NCBI GenBank assembly: GCA_025465475.1
Contig: JAODMR010000033.1
Location: forward strand, 1-52,418
Reading direction: 5' to 3'
Length of the DNA stretch: 52,418 bases
Source: Micrococcaceae bacterium
GTDB lineage: Bacteria; Actinomycetota; Actinomycetes; Actinomycetales; Micrococcaceae
Shown here: positions 1 through 8,418 of the stretch, in pieces
Layout: each line of letters begins with the position of its first letter
Position numbering within the stretch: the stretch's first letter is position 1
Position numbers and translations under genes: made by a program
Notes under the pieces: model-generated
What the model was told of the DNA's origin: nothing
What the model saw: only the letters and a program-made list of their open reading frames with translations
Databases searched by the model: none

Positions 1-1
1 G

Positions 2-343
2 CAGGACGTCGCCTTGACCGCCGTCGCAACGGTCGTCAGCCGCTCGGGCAGGAACGTCATTCTCGACGCCGGGAGCAAGGTCCTTGGCGCCGACCAGGCC
101 GCATGGGCAACGGGCGGCGGGCGGTTGCCGGAGTACCTGGACGCCCGGGTAGTGGCGCTCTCGGAGCACCACGCCACGGTGGCCTTTCCGGAAGGGCATC
201 CTTTACCCGAACTGGGTGAGATGCTTCGCATTGCTCCTAACCACGTATGCGCAGCGATGAACCTTGCAGACGAAGTGGTAGTCCTGAAGGGCGGTGCCGT
301 GGTTGACACGTGGCCCGTTGCTGCCCGGGGGAGAAATAGCTAG
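2..343 (+). CDS. C-terminal part of a D-threonine aldolase / D-serine dehydratase-like protein (5' truncated by window edge)
   Basis: The frame is open from base 2 and ends at TAG 341-343, so the window holds only about the last 113 residues. The motif PNHVCAAMNLADEVVVL near the end is typical of the C-terminal beta domain of the alanine-racemase-fold D-threonine aldolase / D-serine dehydratase (DSD1-like) family. In that family the His and Cys of PNHVC bind the catalytic metal. The PLP lysine and barrel domain would lie upstream, outside the window. Known members cleave D-threonine or deaminate D-serine; which substrate applies here cannot be told from this fragment. The internal TTG at 14 is not the real start. 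Confidence 0.75.
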   Translation, partial: QDVALTAVATVVSRSGRNVILDAGSKVLGADQAAWATGGGRLPEYLDARVVALSEHHATVAFPEGHPLPELGEMLRIAPNHVCAAMNLADEVVVLKGGAVVDTWPVAARGRNS

Positions 344-362
344 CGCCGGCTCAGTAGGCCCC

Positions 363-440
363 ACGGCCGAGCTCGTAGGCGGTGATCGAGCTTGTCGAGA
401 TCGGCTTAGCTGAATCGACGCGCCGGCCGAGACGTGCTCG
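363..440. repeat. Degenerate copy of the GTCGAGATC / TCTCGACAAG intergenic repeat
   Basis: The stretch between the aldolase fragment and the GH26 gene contains GGTGATCGAGCTTGTCGAGA, followed by further CGAC/GTCG words. The same sequence recurs in several copies at 1857-2041 (family A). The core is an imperfect palindrome. It lies between two convergent genes, where it could form a hairpin in either transcript. Confidence 0.5.
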
Positions 441-487
441 ACCACCGGATGGCTCGACTGCTGACGGCGGGCTGACCCGCGGGGACG

Positions 488-1729
488 TTACCCCCGTCGG
501 GCTTGGAGGGCGGCGGCGAAGGCGCTGGCCGACGTCGTGCTGCTCTCGATACGCCAATCCACTTCCTTGTTCAGGTTGAACCAGACGAAGCCCATGATGT
601 CGGGCTGGGCGGCGAAGCTGGAGACAAGGTCGGAGTTCCAGGCGGCCTTGGACCCACCCACCTCGCTCGACGCCGTCTCTGCAATCAGGATCGGCTTGCC
701 CGGAGCCACGGAGCGCATCTGGCCGAGGCCGTCTGCGAACAGCTGCGTCGGGGACTGCCAGTTGCTCCACGCCTGGGAGGTGCCCCAGTTGTAGCCGTCC
801 AGAGCCGCAGTGTCCAGGTACGCGGCGCCGGGGAACAGCCCGGCCACGTCGGTCGATCCCGTGTATGGAACGTTCGGGCTCCAAACCCAGTTCACGTTGC
901 TGGCTCCTGTCGCTTTGACCACGGTCACAACGTGCTGCCAGGCGGCTACGTAATCACCGGCGCTGTTGCCGTTCACGCCTTCGGCCCACGGGTACCAGTT
1001 GCCGTTCATTTCATGCGCGAACCGCAGCATCACGGGCTTGCCCCAGGCTGCCAGGTCCCGGCCCCACTGCTGCAGGTAGCCGTCGAAGTCACCGGCAGTT
1101 ATGCGGTCCAGCGCATAGGCAGGCTGGTCGACGCCGCCGCCGGCAACCCAGGGCTCCCACGTCAGCAGGGGAGTGGCGCCGCGGGCGGCGACGGCATTCA
1201 GGTCCGTGATCGGCGCGGACTGGGTGAAGTCCTTGTACAGCAGGAGGATCGAGGGGCTCTCCCCAGCCGTTCGGGCGATGCTGTCCAGCTCTGACGTGGC
1301 CAGCGGGCCCCCGGGGTTGGCGACGCCGAAGCGCAGCGCTGCCGAGCTGACCGGTGGAACTGACGGGACGGTGACGGTGAAGAGGGCGGACGCGGTGGTG
1401 TTACCCGCCTTGGCGGTCACTGTCACCTTTCCGGCTGCGCCGGAGGTGATCGTGACGGCCTTCTTGAAGGTGCCCGTGCTGGTACTCGTGAACGACGCCG
1501 TCGTCGTTCCGACCGTCACGGATCCGGTGGTCGACGCCTTGAAACCAGTGCCGCTTACCGTCACCGACGTTCCGGAAGGACCGCTGGTGGGGCTCAAAGT
1601 GATGGCGGCCGTGGCGGCATCCGCGGGGGTGACCGCGCCGAACATCAGCGCGACGGCCAATCCGACGGCGGCGACAACGGACGCGATGCCCCTGGTTGGG
1701 GGTACGTGCAAGCGGTAAGACATGAACAT
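488..1729 (-). CDS. Secreted glycoside hydrolase, GH26-like (beta-mannanase family), with N-terminal IPT/TIG-like domain
   Basis: A 413-residue protein with a signal peptide (hydrophobic residues about 15-38, cleavage near ADAAT). An Ig-like domain of about 80 residues follows (ITLSPTSGPSGTSVTVSG), then a proline-rich linker and a catalytic barrel from about residue 130. The motif RFAHEMNGNWYPW supplies the likely acid/base Glu240, and ILIAETASSE supplies the likely nucleophile Glu351. Both fit GH26 enzymes, which cut beta-mannans or related polysaccharides outside the cell. The GDYVAAWQHVV and WVWSPN motifs also fit. M1 (1729) and M3 (1723) are both possible starts; AGGTCTC lies just upstream. 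The substrate is unproven. Confidence 0.82.
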   Translation of the reverse strand: MFMSYRLHVPPTRGIASVVAAVGLAVALMFGAVTPADAATAAITLSPTSGPSGTSVTVSGTGFKASTTGSVTVGTTTASFTSTSTGTFKKAVTITSGAAGKVTVTAKAGNTTASALFTVTVPSVPPVSSAALRFGVANPGGPLATSELDSIARTAGESPSILLLYKDFTQSAPITDLNAVAARGATPLLTWEPWVAGGGVDQPAYALDRITAGDFDGYLQQWGRDLAAWGKPVMLRFAHEMNGNWYPWAEGVNGNSAGDYVAAWQHVVTVVKATGASNVNWVWSPNVPYTGSTDVAGLFPGAAYLDTAALDGYNWGTSQAWSNWQSPTQLFADGLGQMRSVAPGKPILIAETASSEVGGSKAAWNSDLVSSFAAQPDIMGFVWFNLNKEVDWRIESSTTSASAFAAALQARRG

Positions 1730-1856
1730 GGCTGAGACCTTGCTGTTTGGAAGCCCGGCTGACCGCGTGGGTCCCGTGGCTTTGCGTCCCCGCCTCGCGT
1801 CGGGTTTGCCTTTGGCGCCGGGGCGCTACCCAGCCCTTGATCGTACCACCCACTCG

Positions 1857-2041
1857 GTGGCCGAGCCCGTCGAGATCCGTGCGGAGTCCGACGGCGGTGG
1901 TCTCGACAAGCTCGACCAGCGGGGTGGCGGTGATCGAGCCTGTCGAGATCCGTGCGTGGTGGTCTCGACAAGCTCGACCAACGGGGGTGGTCTCGACAAG
2001 CTCGTCCATCGGGGGGTCTCGACAGGCTCGACCTGCGGGGG
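1857..2041. repeat. Cluster of six imperfect copies of a palindromic repeat (family A) in the rnj upstream region
   Basis: The 496-base gap between GH26 and RNase J is dominated by alternating orientations of one unit. GGTCTCGACAAGCTCGACCA-type copies start near 1898, 1960, 1988 and 2015. Reverse-type copies (GAGCCTGTCGAGATCCGTGC) start near 1863 and 1934. Adjacent opposite copies can pair into long hairpins. Copies differ at a few bases, so they are not a fresh duplication. No ORF in this gap looks coding. The rest, 2042-2225, should carry the rnj promoter, but I see no convincing -35/-10 pair. Confidence 0.75.
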
Positions 2042-2225
2042 TGCTAACCGGCAACTTCGTCGAAACTGTGATGCGGCGCCTAAACTGGGGATGATGGCTG
2101 CTTGCGCGGCCGCCGGGACTCATCCTTGGCCGTTATTCGCGGCCGGGCCTAACGGCCTTCGGGTGACCGGCACAGGAAAATGCGCCGGCCGTTTGGGTCG
2201 GCTTCCACCAACGAAAAGAGATTCC

Positions 2226-3905
2226 GTGAAGCAACCCGAGCCGTTGACCGAAGCCCCGCCGAAACTTGCCAAGGGCGCGATGCGGGTGGTCGCGCTTGGA
2301 GGCCTCGGAGAAATCGGCCGCAACATGACGGTCTTCGAATTCGGCGGCAAGCTGCTGATCGTTGACTGTGGCGTCCTCTTCCCCGAAGAGCACCAGCCGG
2401 GCATCGACGTCATCCTTCCCGACTTCACCTCCATCCGCGACCGGTTGAACGACGTCGTCGCTCTCGTCCTCACCCACGGGCACGAGGACCACATCGGCGG
2501 GGTGCCATACCTGTTGCGCGAGCGACGCGACATTCCCGTCGTCGGCTCGAAGCTGACCTTGGCGTTCATCAAGGCCAAGCTCAAGGAGCACGGCATCACC
2601 CCCCGAGCCGTCCAGGTGCAGGAGGGTGCCCGTAAGAGCTTTGGCCCGTTCGAGACCGAGTTCTTCGCGGTCAACCACTCCATCCCCGACGGCCTGGCCG
2701 TCGCCATCAAAACCCCGGCCGGCACCGCGCTGCACACCGGCGACTTCAAGATGGACCAGTTTCCGATGGACGGACGCATCACCGACCTTGCCGGCTTCGG
2801 CCGCTTGGGCAAGGAGGGCGTGGACCTCTTCCTCACCGACTCGACCAATGCCGAGGTCCCCGGTTTCACCATTTCGGAAGAGGACCTGGCCCCGGCCATC
2901 GACACCGTCTTCCGGACCTCCACGAAGCGGATCATTGTCTCCAGCTTCGCCAGCCACGTGCACCGCATTCAGCAGGTCATCGACACCGCACACCGGCACG
3001 GCCGAAAGGTCGCCTTCGTGGGCCGCTCCATGGTCCGGAACATGGGCATTGCCCGCGAACTCGGCTACCTGACCATTCCGCGCGGAACGCTCGTCGACTT
3101 CAAGGCCACCTCCGGCATGCGCGATGACAAGGTGGTGCTGATCTGCACCGGTTCCCAGGGCGAGCCGATGGCGGCACTGTCCCGTATTGCGAACCGTGAG
3201 CACGAGATCGAGGTCGGAGACGGCGACACCGTGCTGCTGGCCAGTTCGCTGATCCCGGGTAACGAGAGCGCCATCTACCGCCTCATCAACGCGCTCACCA
3301 AGCTCGGTGCCAATGTGGTGCACAAGGGCAACGCGAAGGTGCACGTCTCAGGACACGCCAGCGCCGGCGAACTCGCCTACTGCTACAACGTCATCAAGCC
3401 GAAGAACGTCATGCCCGTGCACGGCGAATTCCGGCACCTGATCGCCAACGGTGACATTGCCATCAAGACCGGCGTTCCCGCTGAACGGGTCATCATCGGC
3501 GAGGACGGCGTGGCCGTCGACCTGCAGAACGGCAAGGCCGTCATCGCTGGCAAGGTGCAGGCCGGGTACGTGTTTGTTGATGGACAGACCGTCGGTGGCG
3601 CCACCGAGGAATCCCTGGAGGACCGGCGTCGGCTGGCCGAAGAGGGCCTCATCACCGTACTCGCCATCGTCGATCCGGACACCGCCAAGCTCGCAGAAGA
3701 CCCCGAGTTCTTTGTCCGCGGGTTTGTGCACGAGCCGGACGACTTCTCCAAGGCCACCGAGGCTGTCTCCAAGGCTTTGGGCACCCTGCCCCGCAACCAC
3801 TCGATCGAGCAGGTCGAACGGCTGATCGAGCAGACCGTCGAGCGCTGGATGCAGCGCACCTACCGTCGCAAGCCCCTCATCACTGCCATCGTCGTCGACG
3901 CATAA
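2226..3905 (+). CDS. rnj: Ribonuclease J
   Basis: A 559-residue RNase J, an endo/5'-3' exoribonuclease of the metallo-beta-lactamase/beta-CASP superfamily that matures and degrades RNA in the cytoplasm. The metal motif THGHEDHIGG holds His84, His86, Asp88 and His89. LHTGDFKMD and the beta-CASP motifs (SSFASHVHRIQQ, STNAEVPGFT, CTGSQGEP, HVSGHAS, PVHGEFRH) follow in the right order. The start is GTG 2226, which gives the normal family length; the frame stays open to 1722, but that extension runs through intergenic repeats and is rejected. The ribosome site is weak (GAAAAGAGA). A perfect 19-base stem-loop follows the stop. Confidence 0.95.
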   Translation: MKQPEPLTEAPPKLAKGAMRVVALGGLGEIGRNMTVFEFGGKLLIVDCGVLFPEEHQPGIDVILPDFTSIRDRLNDVVALVLTHGHEDHIGGVPYLLRERRDIPVVGSKLTLAFIKAKLKEHGITPRAVQVQEGARKSFGPFETEFFAVNHSIPDGLAVAIKTPAGTALHTGDFKMDQFPMDGRITDLAGFGRLGKEGVDLFLTDSTNAEVPGFTISEEDLAPAIDTVFRTSTKRIIVSSFASHVHRIQQVIDTAHRHGRKVAFVGRSMVRNMGIARELGYLTIPRGTLVDFKATSGMRDDKVVLICTGSQGEPMAALSRIANREHEIEVGDGDTVLLASSLIPGNESAIYRLINALTKLGANVVHKGNAKVHVSGHASAGELAYCYNVIKPKNVMPVHGEFRHLIANGDIAIKTGVPAERVIIGEDGVAVDLQNGKAVIAGKVQAGYVFVDGQTVGGATEESLEDRRRLAEEGLITVLAIVDPDTAKLAEDPEFFVRGFVHEPDDFSKATEAVSKALGTLPRNHSIEQVERLIEQTVERWMQRTYRRKPLITAIVVDA

Positions 3906-3970
3906 AACCCGTCGCGGCCACTGCCACTGCGGGTCCGCAGGCCTACTACTGAGAGGCCCCGCGGCCCCAC

Positions 3971-4037
3971 AACTGCCGAGTGTCGAGATGAGCACACCCC
4001 TATCCAAGGTGCAAATCTCGACACTCGGCAGTTTTTG
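3971..4037. terminator. Perfect 19-bp inverted repeat with T run: terminator built from a family B palindromic element
   Basis: AACTGCCGAGTGTCGAGAT (3971-3989) is exactly complementary to 4015-4033, with a 25-base loop, and TTTTT follows. It lies between the convergent rnj and AsnC-type genes, so it should stop rnj transcripts. The same arm sequence, CCGAGTGTCGA, recurs at 10797-10943, so this is a dispersed element being used as a terminator. Confidence 0.75.
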
Positions 4038-4043
4038 TTTGTT

Positions 4044-4127
4044 GAGTGTCACGTCGACACTGGTTGGTGGGGTGCGTATCTCGACAGTCGGCGGTGTTGG
4101 TGCGGTGCGTATCTCGACACTCGGCGG
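4044..4127. repeat. Partial family B palindromic repeat copies
   Basis: Three further half-arms follow the complete element: TGAGTGTCACGTCGACACTG, then GCGTATCTCGACAGTCGGCGG and GCGTATCTCGACACTCGGCGG. The last two are near-identical 21-base repeats separated by a short spacer. They run up to the stop codon of the regulator gene at 4129. Confidence 0.65.
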
Positions 4128-4128
4128 A

Positions 4129-5184
4129 TTAGGGGCGGGGGCGGAGGACGCCGGGGACCTGTTCGCCCACGCGAATGCCGTCGCGGTCCATCCAGTATCG
4201 TCGCAGCACGCTCATGCCCACGCAGATGTCCATCGAGTGCACGCCCCGCAAGGCTCCGATGTCCTCCGTGATGAAGGCTGCCAGCTCGGCCGGGCCAGTG
4301 AACACGCCGTTATGGATGACCGACGTGCTCCCGGCCACCATCGACACCATGCGCGCCGACGGGTGCCTGCTCAGATCGTCCAGCACGGGCGGGATGGCGG
4401 ACGGATCCACCTGCAGTGAGATGATCGCGTTCAGGGGGAAGCCGACGGCGGCCGGTTCCAGTTCCACCCGCGGGGAAATCGCTCCGCTGCCCAGAACGGT
4501 CTGCATGCTCCGGTACGCCGTCGAGTTGCTCACGGACAATTTTCGCGCCAGCTCTGCCGCTGAGATGCGGGCGTTGCTGCCCAGCTCCCTGAGAGTCCGG
4601 TATTCCAGGTCGTTGAGGTCCTCGATACGGGAAAATGCCGGCAGCACCACCGGATCGCTGAACGCCTCCAGGGCCTCGGTCTGATTGGTGTCCATCCGCG
4701 CCAACCGCCACGACTGGCCCACCCGGGGGCTTTTGAGCACCAACTGGCTCTGCGCCGACGCAATGCCGGGAATGGAGGGGATCCGCCGGCTGATCAGTTC
4801 GTTGGCGTCTGATCCGAGCAGGGGAAACAGATCGGCATAGATGTCGGCGCTGCCCGAGGTCACCACCAGGAACTGGATCTCCGGAAATTCCTTCAGCCGG
4901 GCTGCGACCTCGTATGACCTGCCCGGCTGGCAGCGGATCCACATCTGCATGGGGTTGCCCGAGGTGATGAGCGGCCAGGCAAAACGGCCGATCACCCGAA
5001 CCAGTCGTTCGCGCTGCAACCTCTTGAGCCTGCGGGTCACCGTGGTGGTCGGTTGGTCAAGGATTTCCGCGAGCGTCGTCGCCGGAACCCTGGGGGCGAT
5101 CTGCAGGGCGGCCACGATGTCCAGATCGACGGGGTCCGTGATCACTGCGGCGTCGCCAAGGTCGGGCAGGGGCTCAGCGGTCAT
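4129..5184 (-). CDS. Lrp/AsnC-family transcriptional regulator with duplicated HTH
   Basis: A 351-residue protein, about twice the length of a classic Lrp. A first AsnC-type winged helix-turn-helix (about residues 18-65, LAEILDQPTTTVTRRLKRLQ) is followed by a ligand-binding-like segment. A second HTH (about 190-240, LAVKLSVSNSTAYR-like: ELARKLSVSNSTAYRSM) precedes a C-terminal RAM-like domain. Such double proteins usually act as local regulators of a divergent operon. It is divergent from the five-gene operon at 5388-10699, so it probably controls that operon in response to one of its substrates; this is inference from position. ATG 5184 is the start. Confidence 0.85.
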   Translation of the reverse strand: MTAEPLPDLGDAAVITDPVDLDIVAALQIAPRVPATTLAEILDQPTTTVTRRLKRLQRERLVRVIGRFAWPLITSGNPMQMWIRCQPGRSYEVAARLKEFPEIQFLVVTSGSADIYADLFPLLGSDANELISRRIPSIPGIASAQSQLVLKSPRVGQSWRLARMDTNQTEALEAFSDPVVLPAFSRIEDLNDLEYRTLRELGSNARISAAELARKLSVSNSTAYRSMQTVLGSGAISPRVELEPAAVGFPLNAIISLQVDPSAIPPVLDDLSRHPSARMVSMVAGSTSVIHNGVFTGPAELAAFITEDIGALRGVHSMDICVGMSVLRRYWMDRDGIRVGEQVPGVLRPRP

Positions 5185-5387
5185 GCAAAAACTTTAGCAT
5201 TGGGACGCTCCTGCTGGCTGAAATATCCGGCAGACCCTCCTCCTTTGAAAGAAAAAACCATAAACCATTGTCAAAACGAAAGTATCCCTCTACCGTGGAG
5301 GAGAGCGAGGTCACACTGCACCCGATCATCGGCCCTCCGACCTCCGTCCCACCCTTTCCCCTCGACGCCCCCGAAAGAAGACACCGC
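5185..5387. promoter_or_regulatory. Divergent promoter region between the AsnC-type regulator and the deacetylase operon
   Basis: This 203-base gap is locally AT-rich (5245-5290), with a repeated ACCAT word in AAAACCATAAACCATTG near 5256-5272. This is the natural place for the regulator's operator and both promoters. GAAAGAAG at 5373-5380 is a good ribosome site for the GTG at 5388. I cannot point to a specific -35/-10 pair. Confidence 0.4.
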
Positions 5388-6305
5388 GTGAGTACCGAGC
5401 AACCTTGGAGCTGGCCCGAAGAGACCTGGCGTGGACATGTGGAACGTGTCCGCGCCGGACAAACGCTGATCCACCCGGACCAGTCCCAGCGCTGGCCCAA
5501 CGGCGCACGGGCAGCAGTGCTGCTGTCGTTTGATTCCGACCACGAAACTCCCTCCCTGCGTGACGGGGAAACCAGCCCGGGCAAGATGGCCGCCGGCGAA
5601 TACGGCGTCCGTGTTGCCGTGCCGCGCATCCTGGAGCTGCTGGATCGGTACGAGGCGCCGTCGTCGTTCTATGTCCCGGCCGTCTGCGCGCTGCTGCGGC
5701 CGCACGAAGTGCCCGCCTACGCCGAGGCCGGGCACGAGGTGGCAGTGCACGGCTGGATCCACGAACGCAACACGCAGCTCAATTACGAACAGGAACTGGA
5801 CCTGCTGGGCCGCGCCGTCGAGGTGCTGCACAAGCAGTCGGGTGTTCGGCCCACCGGTATCCGCACCCCGTCGTGGGACTTTTCCGACTCGACCCTGGAC
5901 GTTATCCGGGAGTTGGGCTTCCGTTACGACTCGTCCCTCATGGCCGACGACGAACCCTATGAGCTCCTCGCGGAGGGCAAGCCCACCGGCGTCGTTGAGA
6001 TTCCCGTCGAATGGATCCGCGACGACGCGCCGTACCTGATGATGGACCGCTTCGCCTCGTTGCGGCCCTACATGCCCCCGCGTGAGCTGGTTCGGATCTG
6101 GAAGGACGAGTTCGACGGCGCCCGCGCCACCGGCGGCGTGTTCCAGCTGACCATGCACCCGCACATCATCGGTCACCGCTCCCGTTTGGTGGTGCTCGAG
6201 GAACTCCTGCAGTACATCCGCACGTTCGACGATGTCTGGGTCACCACGCACGCCGAACTGGCCGAACACGTCTCATCCCAACTCACCCCCAGGGACAACT
6301 CATGA
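5388..6305 (+). CDS. Polysaccharide deacetylase-family hydrolase (PuuE / imidase-like)
   Basis: A 305-residue NodB-fold protein without a signal peptide, so cytoplasmic. Visible motifs are LLSFDSDHE (catalytic Asp region), the metal-binding HGWIHE (H-x3-H) and RTPSWDFS. Soluble members with this layout often act on small amides or cyclic imides (allantoinase PuuE type, peptidoglycan-deacetylase-like HP0310) and not on polymers. Its place in an operon with a small-molecule permease and an M20 peptidase supports a small-substrate role. The start GTG 5388 was chosen because GAAAGAAG sits seven bases upstream; the open frame to 5268 lacks such a site. Its stop overlaps the next start (ATGA). The substrate is unknown. 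Confidence 0.82.
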   Translation: MSTEQPWSWPEETWRGHVERVRAGQTLIHPDQSQRWPNGARAAVLLSFDSDHETPSLRDGETSPGKMAAGEYGVRVAVPRILELLDRYEAPSSFYVPAVCALLRPHEVPAYAEAGHEVAVHGWIHERNTQLNYEQELDLLGRAVEVLHKQSGVRPTGIRTPSWDFSDSTLDVIRELGFRYDSSLMADDEPYELLAEGKPTGVVEIPVEWIRDDAPYLMMDRFASLRPYMPPRELVRIWKDEFDGARATGGVFQLTMHPHIIGHRSRLVVLEELLQYIRTFDDVWVTTHAELAEHVSSQLTPRDNS

Positions 6306-7627
6306 GCGACCTGACCGTGCAAGACACGCTCCACCAGACCAAACTCACTGCCCGCGGCAAAAAAGCCATCATCGCCGGATCCATCGGCAACACCGTCGAA
6401 TGGGTCGACTGGGCGGTCTACACCACCTTCTCCTCGATCTTCGCCCACCACTTTTTCCCCGCCGGCAATGCCGTTGCCGCGCTGCTCGCCACCCTGGCGA
6501 TCTTCGCCGTCGGCTTCGTGATGCGCCCGGTCGGTGCCGCCGTGCTGGGCGCCTACGCTGACAAGCACGGCCGAAAGAAGGGCCTGGTGCTGACCATCGG
6601 GCTGATGGCCGGCGCCTCGCTGGTGATCGGACTGATCCCAACCTTCGAGTCCATCGGCGTGCTGGCGCCGCTGATCCTCCTGCTGGCCCGCATGACGCAG
6701 GGCTTCTCCGCAGGCGGTGAATTCGGCACCTCCTCCGCGTTCCTGATCGAATCCGCCGCTCCCCAACGCCGCGCCTTCGCCGGCTCCTGGCAGCAGGTGT
6801 CCGTCGGTGCAGGCATTCTGATCGCCTCCGGTCTGGGCGCCCTCATCACCTCAGCCCTGCCGAAGGAAGCAGTGGACTCCTGGGGCTGGCGTGCCGCGTT
6901 CATCGTCTGTGCCCTCCTCGGCGTCGTTGGCCTGTGGCTTCGCTCCTCCGTGGAGGAGACAGACTCCTTCACCAACGCCAAGGCCGCCTCGGAGCAGGTT
7001 GCGGCAGCAACGAGCACCAAGCAGCGCGGTTCCGTGTGGACCATGTTCCGGCATCACCCGAAGGAAACCCTGCGTGTCTTTGGTGTCACCATTGCGGGGA
7101 CGCTGCTGTATTACATGTGGGCCTCCTACATGCCCACCTACGCGGCGGTATCCACGGGCATTCCGCTCAACCAGGCCCTGCTGGCCAACTTCATCGCCAT
7201 CCTGGTCTTCCTGGTGCTGCTGCCCTTCGCCGGTATGCTCTCGGACCGGATCGGCCGCAAGCCCACCATGACCGCGTTCGCCGGTGGCTTCCTGATCTTC
7301 GCCTGGCCCGCCTTCCATTTCCTCAACGGTTCCTTCGGGGCGCTGCTCATCATTGAAATCATCGGCATCATCCTGCTGCTGGGCTACTCCGCCAACTGCG
7401 CCGTCATCATGGCCGAGCAGTTCCCCGCCTCGGTCCGCGCCACCGGCATCGGCCTGCCCTACGCCCTGGCGGTAGCCATCTTCGGCGGTACCGCCCCCTA
7501 CATCACCACCTGGCTCACCACCAGCGGTCTGGGCGGCTGGGTTTGGCTGTACTGCTCCATCGCAGCGGCCATCGGCGTCGTCGTCTACCTGACCATGCCC
7601 GAAACCAAGGGAAAGAAGCTCGACTGA
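6302..7627 (+). CDS. MFS transporter, metabolite:H+ symporter (MHS) family
   Basis: A 441-residue, about 12-helix permease of the cytoplasmic membrane. The N-terminal segment GNTVEWVDWAVYTTFSSIFAHHFFP, the loop YADKHGRKKGLV between helices 2 and 3, and LARMTQGFSAGGEFGTS are hallmarks of the MHS group (ShiA, KgtP, ProP relatives). This group imports organic acids, osmolytes or amino-acid-like compounds with protons. LSDRIGRKP is the second MFS loop motif. The start overlaps the deacetylase stop by four bases and the stop overlaps the SDR start, so translation is coupled. It probably imports the substrate processed by the surrounding enzymes. Confidence 0.87.
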   Translation: MSDLTVQDTLHQTKLTARGKKAIIAGSIGNTVEWVDWAVYTTFSSIFAHHFFPAGNAVAALLATLAIFAVGFVMRPVGAAVLGAYADKHGRKKGLVLTIGLMAGASLVIGLIPTFESIGVLAPLILLLARMTQGFSAGGEFGTSSAFLIESAAPQRRAFAGSWQQVSVGAGILIASGLGALITSALPKEAVDSWGWRAAFIVCALLGVVGLWLRSSVEETDSFTNAKAASEQVAAATSTKQRGSVWTMFRHHPKETLRVFGVTIAGTLLYYMWASYMPTYAAVSTGIPLNQALLANFIAILVFLVLLPFAGMLSDRIGRKPTMTAFAGGFLIFAWPAFHFLNGSFGALLIIEIIGIILLLGYSANCAVIMAEQFPASVRATGIGLPYALAVAIFGGTAPYITTWLTTSGLGGWVWLYCSIAAAIGVVVYLTMPETKGKKLD

Positions 7628-8418
7628 TGACCCGCCACGTCCTGATCACCGGCGCCGGCAGCGGCATCGGACGCCAAACAGCCCTGCGGTTCGCTGCGCT
7701 GGGTAACACGCTCTCCCTGGTCGACTTCCGGGCCGACGCCGTCACGCGCGTGGCAGCGGAAGCCCGTACCGCCGGCGCCGCGGCCGTGCACACCCAGACG
7801 GTGGACCTGCGCGACGCCGACGGACCCGCGACGGCGGTGCAGACTGCCTGGGAAACAGCGCCGGTTGATGTGCTGGTCAATTCGGCCGGCGTCTACCCTG
7901 CGACGCCGTTCCTGGACCTCAACGCTGCCACCTGGGACGCCGTTCAGCATCTCAACGTTCGGGCGCCGCTGCTGGCCACCGTCGCTTTGGCCCGCTTGGC
8001 CACCGCCGCGGGCCGTGCCCCGGTCATTGTGAACATCTCCTCCGGTGCGGCGTTGCGAGCCAGGCCGGGTGCAGCGCCCTACTCCAGTTCCAAGGCGGCC
8101 CTTGAGATGGTGACCAGGGCTTCCGCGCTGGAACTCGGTCCCTACGGAATCCGTGTCAACGCCGTCGCACCCGGCTTCGTCACCGTGGACAGCGACGCCA
8201 ACCCCGTGACCGAGGAATACGCGGCCGCCGTCTCACCCAACCCGCTGGGCCGCCGCGGCCAACCCGACGACATTGCCCGTGCCGTGCTGTGGCTCTGCAG
8301 TGACGAGGCCGACTGGATCACCGGAGAGGTGCTGAGGGTCGACGGCGGAGCCTCCACCGGCGCCATGAACCTGCCCCTGCACTGGACACCAACAATCGCG
8401 AAGGAAGCACACGCATGA
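7627..8418 (+). CDS. Short-chain dehydrogenase/reductase (SDR)
   Basis: A 263-residue classical SDR. The cofactor motif TGAGSGIG is at residues 8-15, NSAG at 85-88, and the catalytic Ser139, Tyr152 and Lys156 are present (NISSG and YSSSK). It ends with the usual PDDIARAVLWLCSDEADWITGEVLRVDGG. It oxidises or reduces an alcohol/ketone with NAD(P)(H); the substrate is not readable. The start is the ATG at 7627, overlapping the permease TGA by one base. An upstream in-frame extension to 7543 lies inside the permease and is rejected. Third gene of the coupled operon. Confidence 0.87.
   Translation: MTRHVLITGAGSGIGRQTALRFAALGNTLSLVDFRADAVTRVAAEARTAGAAAVHTQTVDLRDADGPATAVQTAWETAPVDVLVNSAGVYPATPFLDLNAATWDAVQHLNVRAPLLATVALARLATAAGRAPVIVNISSGAALRARPGAAPYSSSKAALEMVTRASALELGPYGIRVNAVAPGFVTVDSDANPVTEEYAAAVSPNPLGRRGQPDDIARAVLWLCSDEADWITGEVLRVDGGASTGAMNLPLHWTPTIAKEAHA

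Noticed and set aside
1722-2225. N-terminal extension of the RNase J reading frame by 168 codons
   Set aside because: It runs through palindromic intergenic repeats, has no ribosome site and makes the protein longer than the family.
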